From contig NC_051091.1 in assembly GCF_901709675.1 (NCBI RefSeq), positions 12,374,967 to 12,438,966 of the forward strand: 64,000 bases of DNA, written 5' to 3'. Source of the DNA: Syngnathus acus (Eukaryota; Chordata; Actinopteri; Syngnathiformes; Syngnathidae). Positions 1 through 12,060 of the stretch are shown here, one piece after another (position 1 is the first letter of the stretch; the number at the start of each line of letters is the position of its first letter). Position numbers and translations under genes: made by a program. A model generated the notes under the pieces. It worked only from the letters and a program-made list of their open reading frames with translations. It ran no database searches and was not told the origin of the DNA.

Positions 1-1300
1 GGATGGTCTTTTTGAGACATCTGGTCTTTGCTGACATTGATCAAAAGGGGGGAAGAAATGCTCCAGTCAGATGCAATTATCAATATTGTGTGTAACCCGC
101 TTAGATTGGAGCTAAGGAGGCTGATTTTTGTTGGTAGGTCAACACTCACACCCAAGCAACTTTGGAACAGTGACAGGAGAAGAAGAAGTACAACCACCCA
201 CTCTCTCTCGGCAGCAGCCTCCGCAAAAAGATGCATTTATATCACATTTTCCTCCTAAATTCTTTCTTCTAGCCCAATTTGGACAAACACTGAACAACAG
301 CACGAGGAATTTGTCGTGCAAAGCTTCCTCGCACTCCAACGCTAACTAAAAGACATCAATAGTAATCGTGTGGCTCCGCTTTAGTAGGAACTATTTGTGC
401 AGTGTCTGATGGGATATGCTATCTACTTTGAGCTGAATGAAAGCGGATATTAAAGAGACTTTTTTTTTAGTGCCTGAACTAGAACAAATAGCATAAAACC
501 CCCTATGGCTGTTAGAGGCCCATCGGCTCACAGCCACAGCACAATATGACTGAGGCTTGAGTGTGATCCTTGTGTTGTTTCTCGGGAGCACTTAGACACA
601 CAGAGCAAATCTTCTGCCCTGTTATCTAACTCAAAGTCACAAGACCTAAAATGTCTAACCGTAAAAAAAACAAGCTGATAAATCAAATGACCATGCAAAA
701 GAAGAACAGCAACCTAATCACAGGTAAGCAGAAGTATATCCCACCTGACCTTTAAGGAGATAAGCAAGTTGCCAGTCCCTCGCAGGGCACAATGTCAATT
801 GGTGAGCTGGAACCTATTGCATTTGACTTTTGGCGAGAGAAAGGAAGTCCACTCTTGGCTGGTTGCCATTTGATCAAAAGGCTCATTCATCAATCCGTCC
901 GATTTCTATCCGTCTTTTCCTCATTAGGGTCACAGGTGAGCTGGGGCCTATCCCAGCGGACTTTTGCTGAGAGAAACTTGTCCATCACTGGATAAGATAA
1001 AAACTGTATGTTGAGCAACTGGACATAAGGTAAGTCTGTTTTACATGACCATGAACTGAACTAAAATAGTTTCCCATGACTAAAATTCTTGTTTCAATGT
1101 GTATCTCATTGCAGCTTCATCCTCGAACAAGGACTATTGTGTCATATTACACACTCACATTGGAGGTTATGGGGGTGGAGGAAGAAAGAGACTAAATTAG
1201 AACAAGATTCGGGAGGAGGGGGGGTTCCCTCTCGAACAGGGAAGAACATAAATAGACGTGATATGTCACAACACTGAGTGTATGGAAAAGTTTTGCTTAC
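1..1300 (-). other. lrrc38 intron 1 (partial), no gene seen
   Basis: This stretch follows the splice donor of the lrrc38 exon on the minus strand, so it should be intron. I looked for the second coding exon (rest of the LRR C-terminal cap, transmembrane helix and acidic tail) and found no frame resembling it, so the intron continues past the left edge. The only recognisable content is a degenerate SINE-derived patch at about 781-990. The rest is unremarkable sequence with short chance frames. Confidence 0.7.
781..990 (-). repeat. Degenerate SINE 3' fragments, two in tandem
   Basis: Two diverged copies of the same module lie head to tail. Each has a version of the phrase GAGCTGGAGCCTATCCCAGC (about 803-822 and 938-957) with a GTTGCCA or CGCAGGGCAC neighbour, and one is preceded by a decayed TCCATCCATTT tail at about 892-915. 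The module matches the 3' part of the intact SINE at 40319-40683 in the same orientation. No tRNA-like head is preserved. Confidence 0.6.
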
Positions 1301-1934
1301 CATTGGGAAGCTTTTGACTGTTCTCCATGAGCCACGCAAAAAGACTGGAAAAGTTGCAGTTGCACACCCAAGGGTTGCCCTCCAGCCTCACCACCCGCAG
1401 GGAGGGCAGCTGACTTAGCGCGCCCACCTTGAGGCCCGAAAGAGCGTTACGCTCCAGTTCTAATTCCCGGAGCGAGGTGAGTCCCAGGAAGGCGTCTTCG
1501 TTCACCATGCTCAAGTAGGGGTTGTTACCCAGTCGAAGTTTGATCAAGCTCCGGGACTCCCCGAAAGTGCCCTTGGGGATTTCTGTCAAGTTGTTGCTGC
1601 CAAGGTCCAGGAAGACCAGCCGAGAAGAGGTGCTGAGGGTCCCCGGCTCAATGTATGACAACGTGTTGTTCCGCAAGTCCAGGTAGACCAAGTCACTGTA
1701 CAGAACCAGGAAGTCGGAGGGGATGCGGGGTATCCAGTTGTCGGCCAGCAGGAGCCGGCGGACGTCGAGGGGGATCTCATCCGGGAGGTGGGTCAGCCCG
1801 CGGCCGCTGCAGTCCACCGTGTGGGGGTCCGGGCACAAGCAAGTCGCTGGGCAGTTCTCCCCACGGGTCCAGAACACAGAGGTCAGCACCATGAGGACAG
1901 GCTGGAGCCAGCAGACACATGGCAACATGGTCAT
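1301..1934 (-). CDS. lrrc38: lrrc38 exon 1: LRR BK-channel gamma subunit (partial)
   Basis: LRRC38 belongs to the LRRC26/38/52/55 family of single-pass membrane proteins that act as gamma subunits of BK (KCNMA1) channels and shift their voltage dependence. The exon encodes 211 codons plus one base. Visible features are a hydrophobic signal peptide (residues 1-25), an LRR N-terminal cap with Cys28, 32, 34 and 42 in a CPATCLCPDPHTVDC context, about six LRRs (57-186), and the start of the C-terminal cap (NPWVCNCNF, from 187). N-glycosylation sequons are at Asn89, 115 and 194. The DPHTVDC and LVYLDLRNN strings fit LRRC38 better than its paralogues, from memory of the family. The exon ends at a GTAAGC donor (1300-1295), splitting a Gly codon. 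The membrane helix and tail are on an exon outside the window. The start is the first ATG; a second Met lies two codons on. Confidence 0.9.
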
Positions 1935-2579
1935 GAAGGGGAAAGCAGTTTTGGGGGGAAAGAGGGCAAATAGGGTAGGGGTCAGAGGACGGGCGATTGG
2001 GACGAGGGTTGGGAACGGGAGAGTGAAAGTCGGATCAACCCCAGTGATGGAACATGACGGAATATAAAGGGGCTCAGGGGGTGACGTCGGAGCAACGAGG
2101 TCAGAGAGCTCATTTAGGCGTCAGAAGGGATGAAGACACTCGAGCGGCCAAAGGTACAGACCGGGCATGTGGAGGATGTTTGCGGCTTTAGGGGGCAAAC
2201 GGAGGGTAGGGGTGGGGGGGTCCTCGGTGGATCTGGCAGCGGTCACCAAAAAGGTCTGGGACGCGGAGGTGGGATTCAAGCATGGCAAGCCGCCGCCGCG
2301 TCCCCCCATCGGTCCTTTAGCGAGAGGGAAAAGCCTTTGTGACCACACAGAGAATCCCGCAGAACATCGCTCAAGCGTGGTGTAAGATTATCCCTCCCCC
2401 CCACCACCCTCTCCGACACCCTACCCCCACCTTTTATTATTAATACTGTTGTGATTCCCTGGCGGAGCTCCCAGCATGCAGCCCCCCTCCCCGAAAAAAA
2501 AATGACACCCCAGCTGTTTTCTTTAAATCCGATCAGGAGCAGGAGAATTAGCATCCAAGCGGGAGCATGATGCGTGCAG

Positions 2580-2614
<35 letters not shown>

Positions 2615-5550
2615 GGCACAGCCGTGCAGCTCCGATGTCTGCCTCCGACTGTGGCACGACTCAGCTCGCACCCTCAAAACAATCCCATCCTCCCTCGGTG
2701 GAGGTGTGTCTCAGCCGCGTTGTCAACACATGAGGTCACTTCCTGTGATGTGACGACATAATAACTAACCGTCGTTGAAATCTGCCAAAGAGAGGAAGCA
2801 GGTGCCATTTTGTTGACCTCCACTAGTGATTTATGTGTCCTTCGAAATCAAATGATGGGATTTTTGTACGGCATGTTATCTTGCACATATGAAAAAAGGG
2901 GAAACCTTCATTTTTTAATCATAAATTAATTCCTATTTATAGTCAACATCTTGTATAAATTGTTCACAATTGCACACAATATGCAACTTGCAGCAGTGAA
3001 ACAGCAAAAGCTTGAAGAAAAGAAGAAAGCCATTTTGCATCCATTTAGGCTGACTTTTATGGCTGATACTTTAACTCTGCCAATGGGATTTGTCCAAATG
3101 AGCCTCAATTGGAGGCTGCCAGTACCCCTGACAAATTGGCAAAGCTACATTGCCAAGATTTCAAGCCAATGCCACTTAATCATTTATACAATTTGCCATT
3201 AAAATGGATTTTGCAGAAACATGTACTCTGAAAAATATGCTGCGTCTGTTTAATGTACTGATGGGTATCTTAATATTTTAATTTTGCTACATCATACTGG
3301 CAAATAGTATAGAAATATTTTGTAAAGTGGCACACTGAAAGACACAGCCTTAAAGTAGCTCATTTGCAATCGCGGCTTTGCATTACGCAACAAAATGAAC
3401 TTTTCACATGGTAAAAATTCGCCTGAGATTTAATTTCCGAGGCTCTGAACTAATACTCAACGCACGCCTGCCGCTGACCCGGTTGCTCTTTCTTTTTATC
3501 GTCAACGGAACTCCCTCGTGTGACGCGTAATCCGCACACGCTGTGCATTTTATTTGCCTCCGTATGCAGTTAATGGCTGAAGACGCCATCTTGGCTGACG
3601 TCTCTCAGCTAACAAGGTCATTTTGGTCATTCATTTTTCAGCTGTTAGTGTTTCACTTATGTAGAATAGACAGATTAATTAAGGAACTGACACAAGAGAT
3701 TTCACATTATGAGCTGCCAAAATTTAAAAAGTAGAAAAAGGCAGTCGGGAGGCCTCGTAAGGTTTCATTTTGATAGAGCTGCGTGAGGTCGCTCAGCAAC
3801 AAAACAGTCATTACGTCTGCCAGTCGCGGCACTTGAGCTGAATTTTAACAGGAACGTGTTCAAGCGGGTCTCTGCCATGATATGTCCACGAGTCCCCTTC
3901 TCATTGGGAGGCTGCCAATTAATCATAAAAAGGGGGAAAAAAAACAGAGACATCCCAGCGAAGCAAACATGCTGTCCTGCATGATAACAAGCTTCGACCT
4001 GCAGCTGAAACATTCCACGCATGTTTATGTGGAAGACATTGCAACTGCATTGCTCTTATTGATTGATTAGGAAGGAACACGCATAGTGATATTTTGGCTG
4101 AATTCGGATTTATGTCAGCAAAGGCCTGATTATCTTGAATATCTGATGATTTTTTTTTTTAAATCATTATTTTAATTCTAATATACACTGTGATACTGCG
4201 GCACATTTTTGTTGAATCGGCGGTGGGAATATATAATCACTTCCGGCTACTTTTTAAACTGAAATGCTATTTTATTTATATTCATGTTTTTCTTCTTTTG
4301 TGCTTGAAAATCAAATATTGAATTCAATTAATCATCCCAAATGTCCACGCAAAATCGATTGAACTTGCAGGCTGGCAGCATTGTGAGTTTAAGACAGGTG
4401 GACGATTAATTGACACGCTAAGCTTTCACAAGGAAGTGGCGGTGTTATTTATGTGCGCATTTATCTTTTCACAAGGATGTCAGTGATACGTAATAAGCCA
4501 AAGTGGGAAATGGTAAGGATCACTTGTTCTTGTTCAGGGTTGAGGATAACTGGAGCCGACGTTAGTGCCAGAAAAAGTGGGTTGTAGACATTTTAGAGTC
4601 TTGACTAAATCTCAGATGCATGACTTTGAAACGCGTGAGGAATCGGGCGATGGAGTTTGTGTCCTTTCCGTGCTTGCCTGGTTTTCAATCATGACCGTTA
4701 TCTTCACTCCTTCCACGGGCGACGACCTTCATCTAATCTCATTTAGAAAGCGTGAATCCGTCTCGCAATTGATTGTCTCCTCCCCTGCTAAGAGTCTGAT
4801 GGCAGATTGTTACAGCATCGCCGACGGTGACATTAAAATCAACTAAACTGCCCACATACTGCTAACTAGTCAAGGCCATGTGATGAGAAGAGCAGCAAGA
4901 CTAAAACAGATGCCTAATATATGATTTTAATAATGAGCAAGTTTTTTGAAAAATCTATTTTGTTATTTTTTACGACAGTGTTGCTCACAAAAGAATGGCA
5001 GACAAAGGAGTAAAAAACAAAACAAAAAACAAACTCGTTAGGATATCCTGTTGTAGCCCAGTCAATGTCTAGGTCCCAGCGGTTAGCCTGACCTCAGCGT
5101 GATGGTTCTCGCCTGCTGTAATTAAGCTCCACCCATCCATTATTGATGAATGTCAAACGCAGCGTGATGTTTGGTTTGCTAAGCTGACGCGTGTTCTATA
5201 GTCTGCTGGTCACAGCAGGTTGAGGAGAGAAAGGGAATGACTGTGGGGCTCGTGGAAACAGACTGGGGAGGACATAAGAGGAGCCTGCCGCAAATGTCAC
5301 GTTGCCCCTTTCGACGCTTCCCGGAATGCGGCGGCAACATGTTGAAGACACGGCGGCGGCAGCAGCTGTTCTTTCTTTAAGCTGTCCGATGACATTTAGG
5401 GATTGTGGGCACCTTGCCCCCCGGAGAGTGGTCTTGCTTAATGGGCGATTGCTGAGGATGAGCGCTAAGGCCGGTAGCGACCGTTTTAGCGTCATATGAC
5501 ACCTTTTCACTGGAAGTGGTGACTTTTTTAACCTTTTCAGGAGTACCGGA
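1935..5550. other. Upstream flank of lrrc38, no gene seen
   Basis: About 1935-2350, just upstream of the lrrc38 start, is GC- and CpG-richer than its surroundings and is the likely place for its promoter and 5' UTR, but I see no decisive core element. A CA microsatellite follows at 2581-2614. From about 2800 to 5500 the sequence is AT-rich with only short frames that show no coding signature. Confidence 0.5.
2581..2614. repeat. (CA)n microsatellite
   Basis: A CA dinucleotide run with one AA interruption, of the kind common in fish genomes. It creates spurious Thr-His frames on both strands. Confidence 0.95.
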
Positions 5551-5554
5551 AACA

Positions 5555-5630
5555 ACCATACCATACCAAACCATACCATACCATACAAATACCGTACCAT
5601 ATCGTACCGTACCGCACCGTACCATACCAT
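5555..5630. repeat. (CCATA)n pentanucleotide repeat, impure
   Basis: Repeated CCATA units grade into CCGTA and CCAAA variants. The array produces artefactual frames rich in Val-Trp-Tyr-Gly-Met on the minus strand, which are not genes. Confidence 0.9.
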
Positions 5631-5836
5631 ATGACACTATACAACATTTCATAGTGGGCTCATACAAAGAAATTGAAAAGGTTATTTGATACATATGGTT
5701 GATAGGAAGAAAAATATGTCAAAAAAAGACAGAAAATGGTTAAAGTGTGGGAGCATTTCATGTCATGTAATCATTGTCCCATGGGGCCACGCTCTCTGCC
5801 AAAGACACGCAGTAGGTTAATTTTTCCTTGTCTCAG

Positions 5837-6349
5837 GTCCTACGCAGCTTCCTGGCAATGATGTTAATGTTGATGGACCTTACTAATAGAACATTATTCT
5901 TGTGGAGGGTCGGGTCACTGTTAATTTTATGGCCACCATTGAGTTGTGGCTTTTTTATTACCATGGTGACAAGTGCTACACTAACTGTTTATGCCTGTTA
6001 TGCTTATTGGTCGAGATTTAAAGGCAAAATACCACGATCCCAACGTGCAACAACAATGGAGAATGTTAGAATATATGGAACCCGTAACAACAGAAATGTG
6101 CTTCCTTCTGAAGGACGTACAGAAGAATGTGAGATTATCCAACAGTCCAATCTAATCAAAGAAAAACCCACCCATAATAAATCCTTGAACAGAGCCATAA
6201 TAAGGAAGACAAGAGTGATGGCTGGGTTGAATGAATATCACACATTGGAGCCTCCTACTTTCCATCTTTTCTTTAAAGCCCCAACTTCCAATGACCTTCA
6301 TGCTGAAGTAGCTACACAATCTACAAAGTACAAGAAGAAATCAACTTGA
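5837..6349 (+). CDS. Unrecognised open frame with hydrophobic segment (possible last exon)
   Basis: I do not recognise this protein. The frame is open from 5816 to a TGA at 6347-6349; the first ATG is at 5858, giving about 163 residues. A splice-acceptor-like sequence (pyrimidine run, then TCTCAG at 5831-5836) sits just before it and would enter the frame at a codon boundary, so it could be a terminal exon. The frame starts with a Met/Leu-rich stretch and has a hydrophobic block of about 40 residues containing FLWRVGSLLILWPPLSCGFF. A basic, Ser/Thr-rich tail follows, ending in KYKKKST. AATAAA lies at 6689-6694 with a GTGTGG element soon after, in position to end a transcript. Alternatives are a decayed gene copy or a chance frame. 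Confidence 0.3.
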   Translation, partial: VLRSFLAMMLMLMDLTNRTLFLWRVGSLLILWPPLSCGFFITMVTSATLTVYACYAYWSRFKGKIPRSQRATTMENVRIYGTRNNRNVLPSEGRTEECEIIQQSNLIKEKPTHNKSLNRAIIRKTRVMAGLNEYHTLEPPTFHLFFKAPTSNDLHAEVATQSTKYKKKST

Positions 6350-6688
6350 AGTGGGACTGTCAGGAAGGAATGAGGCCTGAATGCATAATACAGTCAGACT
6401 GGAGGAAAACAACTATACTTAGTACTGATGACTATATGGAGTTCCTAAAGGCACACAAACAAGAAAATGAAGACGTCACCTGATTTCATTGTTGGTGTTG
6501 CCTCGTCAGCTCTTGTCGGTCAGAAGTGGCAGCTTGTCCAGAAGTCTGAGTACTGGAAGGACAGCGTTGCACATCCCTGATAATGATGACAATGACAAAA
6601 GAATTAACAACTCAGCTCTACTCGCACAGACACCACTCAGCTGTCAGTCAAATGTTATTTGTTAGTCCTTTCGATAAAGAAACTCTTA

Positions 6689-6694
6689 AATAAA
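6689..6694 (+). terminator. Candidate polyadenylation signal
   Basis: AATAAA on the plus strand, 340 bases after the stop of the unrecognised frame at 5837-6349, followed within about 30 bases by a GT-rich GCTGTGTGGC. The motif is common by chance in AT-rich DNA, so it supports that frame only weakly. Confidence 0.25.
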
Positions 6695-8829
6695 CCTGCC
6701 TGTGAATTCAAAATGGCTGTGTGGCACCGAGCTAACTATTTTCTCGGGATGTTTTTTTCTCAATGCAGTCTTTACTTTGTTCTCAATCCCCTTGAGGTAA
6801 GACGTTTGTTCAAAAAGGCAGATTTTTCTTTTTTTAGGGAAAAAAACAATTCAAGTCAGACATCTAAACAATGCCCTGTCCAATAGAAATAGTCCAAAGA
6901 GACCATTTTTGTTCCAATCTCCTGAGCTTTTTGACAGTCACGTTTTCGGCCACTTGACGACGTATGCGGTCTGTCCAAGTGAGCCTCCTCCCCGACTTAT
7001 CAAGCGCCGTCTCGCGCCTTCCCAACTGCCAGGGCGAATGAGATGGTCGGGTGCTCTTGACGAGGGTTTTTTTGGGTTCAGCCGAGGCGCTCGAGTCCTC
7101 CACTGCTCTATTTAGGAAAACATGATCAGTACAGTACTATCAGTAGTAACAACAAAATACTCAAAGAATGTGTGGTAAACAGTTAAATAAACCTTCTACC
7201 AGAAAAATGGGGAGAAAGAATCACCTAACGCTTACTTGAAAATCTGAACTGGGGTTAATCCGGGGCATTTAAAATGGTGGCAACACCTGCGTCCTCAAGA
7301 GGATGCGCGAAATGATACTGATAGAACATAAACAGTAGAGCAACACATATGGACAGACAATATAACAGTACCCACATGTACATATTCTCTATATTATTAG
7401 TGCAGTACTGTTGAGGTGAAATGAGCTGAGACGTCTCAATGAATCAATCATATATTGCCCCCAGGTGGCCACACCAGTAAGAGCAACACAATGTCCATTC
7501 AAAAGATGCATTGCGACCAAAAACAGTTTTTATGACTTTACGGTATGTTTTTATAAACGACAATAATATGGAGAGCATTGGTGAGTGGCTGCATTGTGCA
7601 ACAGCTGCTGGCGTTTGCACTCGAGCGCCATTGTGACAGTGTCACGTGCGCCCTCTGAAGTCCTCTGGGTTCAGACGTATGTGAGAATATGCGAACAACG
7701 GGCTCAAGCGCAGATTTCTACGAATCACGTGTGCTCTTTTGTCTGCGAGCCAACAAAACCAAAGGTGTCGGTGAGGTGAGCGTGCCATACGGACGCTAAT
7801 CTGCTGATGTCACACCAGGCCCAACGACCTTGTCAAGCCGCCAAAGGGAGGAGGAGAATAGAGGTGGGGGTGATTGACGGGCCGCCTCCTCAGACAGCAG
7901 CTGTCCTCCACAGCCCGGCTTGCTGAAGCGACATAATGCTTTCATGGAAAGGCGGGATGCATGGCGGTTACGTTTCATCATGGACAACGGCAAGGGGGTG
8001 GGCCAAACGGTGTCACTTTCGCATCATCACTTCGGGAATTGGCATCACGACTTCAGGCAGAGGTCATCGGAAACATCTGGACGATGGAATGCCGTCAGCA
8101 TTGTTTTGACGTGAGGTTGATGCAAAGGGGAATCTAGTTTGTGTCGGACTCAAGTTATCAAAATTGGAAAGCTACATGCGGCTCAATAAAAACAAAATTA
8201 ATTACACAATAAGGTTGAGTAATAATTTGATGGGTTTTCCCCACAAGAGGGCGCGGTCTGACACGCTACAAAGTCACAAAGCTACGAGATGGTTTCCAAG
8301 GTGATGTGAGCCATGTGAGTCATGTGAGGTGTAATTGCAAAGGCCATCAGGCAGCGTTTGGCCGCCATCCCGTCGATATGCATGCCGGAGAGCAATTGTG
8401 ACTGTCATAGAACACTTCCTGTTTGCAACATGACAGGATGTTCTGTCAGAACCTGCTGAGCGCATGCACGAACGCACACGTCATGCACTAACGCACACGT
8501 CATGCACACATCTGACAGCCTCGCTTCAAGACTGACAGTTTGAAAAAAAACACACACCCAAATCAAATGTTAAACGCATGAATGATTACATTCATATTTC
8601 AAATTGTACTTGTATGTTGTTTATAAATAAATTAAAATAAACTTAATACATTGGACGTGCGTGTGGACAAATATATAAACAGACAGACAGATCGATCGAT
8701 CGCTAGAGACTACTGCAGACTACACATTTTGAGGAGCTGGATTTAATTTTACTATGTGGCGCATGACCTTGTGTGTTACAAGGCCCTGAAGCCACTGGAT
8801 GGAGGATGCTGACTTGTTTATGGAGGACA

Positions 8830-8860
8830 GTGTGTGTGTGTGTGTTTGTGTGCATGTGCG
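8830..8860. repeat. (GT)n microsatellite
   Basis: A short interrupted GT run, directly readable. No further significance is visible. Confidence 0.8.
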
Positions 8861-10650
8861 TGTTGGACACAGCGAAAGTGTTAACTGACTCAGCGTGCTT
8901 ATCACCCGAATCAGCATTATCAATGTGATGTGTTCACCTCTGAGAATTATAAATGGCATTGACCGGAACCTACACAAACCAGGAAGTAGACCGATTCCAT
9001 TAAACAGATAAATGAACTCTCACTGATATAGCTAGAGGAGCTAGTGTTTGTTCAAATGTTAGACAGCCGGAGACATGCAAGACTTTTGGCCTTAGGAGCT
9101 AAACATATGACGACACTGCCCCCGTGTGTCGGTTGTGCTATTTTTTTATTTAAAATTTTCTTATAACGTCTTTTTCTTTCTAAATTGATAGATCAAGATA
9201 TTTCTTTTATTTTTAAAAAAAAATTGAGACGTATTGATGCATTTTTCTTCCTAATAGAGTGATATCCTCTCCTCAGCTTTATTGCTTGATAAAGGAGGAA
9301 ACGTAATTTAAAGAAAATAAACTCATTGCAATTATCACTATTATTATCATCATAGTTGTTATTAAAATATGTAAACTCATACATATATTATTTATATTAA
9401 TATGTGCGTTTCCCCACAGTCAAATAGCTCCTTTAGTTTAAATAAGGCTACAAGTGTCCAACTACACCAGCAGATGGAAACCTTGTAAAATACAATATTG
9501 CCCACTGCTCTCACTTCCACACAAACTGGAGTTTATGCATATTTGATTAGTATACAACACAAGATATCACACAGCATTTACTTTTGCCCACTCCCAAGCC
9601 GAGCCACACCACCACACTCCCATACCCACGCTCACAAAACAAAATAACAGAATATTTAAAAAAAAAAAAATTCTGATCTGCAGAATTGCATTATTCTTAT
9701 TTTCCAAATACTCCTTTCCCTATTTTTTGGACCACCAGAAGACGTGCAAAATCCATACAAGTTGTAAAATAGCAGCAACCCAACCTCACCAATTTTAACA
9801 CTCTAATTTGGTTTTTAGCATGATAAATTAATGAGAGCTGCTATTGTAGAACTAATTTTCCATAAAGAACATGCATTCTGGATGTGTTTGTTCTGTGTCC
9901 CCTGTGGGCTGAAAGTGAGCTGAATCTGAAACCAGGCTGTGATTTCTTCATTGTTAATTAGTCAACTGGAAAGAAATTAAGTTTGAGGAAAGAGGCAAAG
10001 AGGGATCTGGGGCTCGAAAAGCAGTTTGTGTCGCTCTCCATCATGCTGGAAATGTTCATCCTGCTGCTTGATTCTTTTTTCATGAGATGCTCAAATGAAA
10101 AAAGTAACATTATAACATTCTTTACTCATGCTGGCAGGAAACAGTTAAAAAAAGAAAAAAAACATATTTTGGGCTAAAACAGTAATTTAAGTTGGAGCAA
10201 TTTTAAAACGATTGACATTCATGGCAATGTTAGTTAGTACAACAAAACAATCATTTGCACCAAAACACAATACAAGTTCTGTAAACTCTCTTTGTTGAAA
10301 ATGCGGGAAGGACATTTTTTCTCAGCCCAATTAAAAAACGTTCACTGGCTTGAAATTCTGAGTTCACGCAACTTTTATTTTTCTTGAAATAAACAGTGAA
10401 GCCACATACCAAAAAAATGGGATCAAATTTTTAGTATCTACATTTTAAAATGAACTTCATCCAAAATTAATGTGTGTATCTGGCTTCAAATTACCCAGAA
10501 TTCATTTTCCATCATGTTTGGAAGTGCAACTTGATGACGCTGATGACTTGTGACACTTGTGACCCATTTGGTAGGTCACCCTACTCAACGTGAACTCGAC
10601 TTGGCTCTTGTTCGTTGGCCTTAATGTCCCCTGTGGCCTCTTGAAGCTGC

Positions 10651-10673
10651 TTTTTTTTTTTTTTTTTTTTTTT
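10651..10673. repeat. Poly-T tract of 23 bases
   Basis: An uninterrupted T run. It could be the A-tail of a minus-strand retroposed sequence, but I see no recognisable element beside it. Confidence 0.8.
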
Positions 10674-11379
10674 GGTTGTCCCCTTTCGGAACCTTTCCTT
10701 AAGCACTCCACACCATTAGGTGGCGAGCCTTTCAACACAATACGAACAAAACCATTTTTATATTTATTGTTGTATCTCTCAGAAGATACACAACAATTAA
10801 ATATGGCTGGACAAATATTATGAACATTAATTTACTGCATAAACATCAAGGTGTCCTTTTTGGTGCTAATCTAAAGTATTGTTGACCTGCCTTGTTGGCA
10901 GAGGGCCAAGTTGTGGTGGCTGATATCTTATTACATCAGAAAGAACAAAATATTAGAAACTGCTTTCAGTCCGACACCAGTACGTGCGATCTATTTAGCC
11001 ATTAAGTTTTTCACAGGACTTGTCATCACTAGAGTTCCAGCTGGCTTTGGTTAAGAGGTAGAGTGGTTGACAACTACTCGTAGACTACCGCCACAATAAA
11101 CAAACATATTTCTAAGGTGCTCTTTTAAAGGGCAGTATTCCGGTACGGCACCTCATTAGCAGGTTTATCACATCTTTCTCTATGTACAGGGGAGACCTTT
11201 CAAGTTTTAATGGAGAGTGCTAAAGTCTTCATTAGTGAGTTTGTATGTGGCTCGGGGGGTTGGTGTGGCGGGACGCTCCAGATGCTCAGCAGATGTTATC
11301 AAATATAATGAATGTGCTGGTAAACCATCACAACAACTGTGACATTCTGCTAGTACAAGACAAACATAGAATTTTAGGG

Positions 11380-12060
11380 GAGTGGTGAGGAACTAATATA
11401 AGGCCTTTTTTGTGGTTTGACTCACGATAGACATGCCTATCAAATGTTACCAAGTGAAATAGCTCTAACCCTGTGGCGGTGAGTTATTAGTCCTGTACTT
11501 TATGGCGGGATATCAAACTTTGCTGTCAAGCATCGCCAAACATGGACGTAAAAAATAATTTTTGTCAATTTAGTGTTGCCCATAAACTTGGTGGCACTCT
11601 GGAAAAAAATCTGTTTAGTGGATTTCGAAGGGCTCGTTCGCATTGACCAAAAAGATAGTAGATTTCCTGTATATTTTCATTTTTGTGGGTCTACGCATGA
11701 GAGATAGACATATCTACCAAAATGAATGGTGCTTATAGTGAAACTGTTATTGGGGGCTTAATATTCCCCGAAATCTCTTGGCCAAGTATGTGTTTGGAAA
11801 TGATCAAAAATCCCTAAAACGGTCACTTGAAAAAATGTTATGGGTTTTTCAGAGTTTTTCGTAGGTGTACTAATGATAAACGTACCTAATTGTCATTTTT
11901 CCAAGTAAAACTGGCTTAATGGGCATACATTTAAAAATAACTCCAGGGGGTGCTTCTGGAGGAGTTAGGCTGGCATCACACACCAAATAGACATTTTCAC
12001 CACAATGAACACCTTGCAAAGTTTATGAGTTTTGGAGTAGGGCGAAAACCTTTATAAAAA
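11380..12060. repeat. Possible degenerate interspersed repeat of a fish-wide type
   Basis: The stretch contains phrases such as AGGGGGTGCTTCTGGAG and CACCTTGCAAAGTTTATGAGTTTTGGAG, and twice describes a similar pattern of an inverted CATGAG/GAGTTTT context. These resemble a diverged non-coding repeat common in fish genomes (gene-poor sequence around GGGCGCTA and GAGTTTTTGAGC). I identify it by style only. Ends and class are not determinable here. Confidence 0.3.

Larger units (their letters stand above)
6720..11380. other. Intergenic stretch, no gene seen
   Basis: No coding frame, RNA gene or intact transposon is apparent. It contains a short GT microsatellite (8830-8860), a GATC/GACA patch near 8685-8702, and a 23-base T run at 10651-10673. 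Frames across these are compositional artefacts. Confidence 0.5.

Noticed and set aside
2059-2071. TATAAAGG-like string upstream of lrrc38
   Set aside because: It points along the plus strand, away from lrrc38, and no plus-strand gene follows it.
2276-2677. 133-codon minus-strand frame with a Val-Cys run
   Set aside because: The (CA)n repeat is read as a Val-Cys run; nothing else supports it.
5196-5694. Minus-strand frames of 144 and 105 codons rich in Trp-Tyr-Gly-Met-Val
   Set aside because: They read through the (CCATA)n repeat and are artefacts of it.
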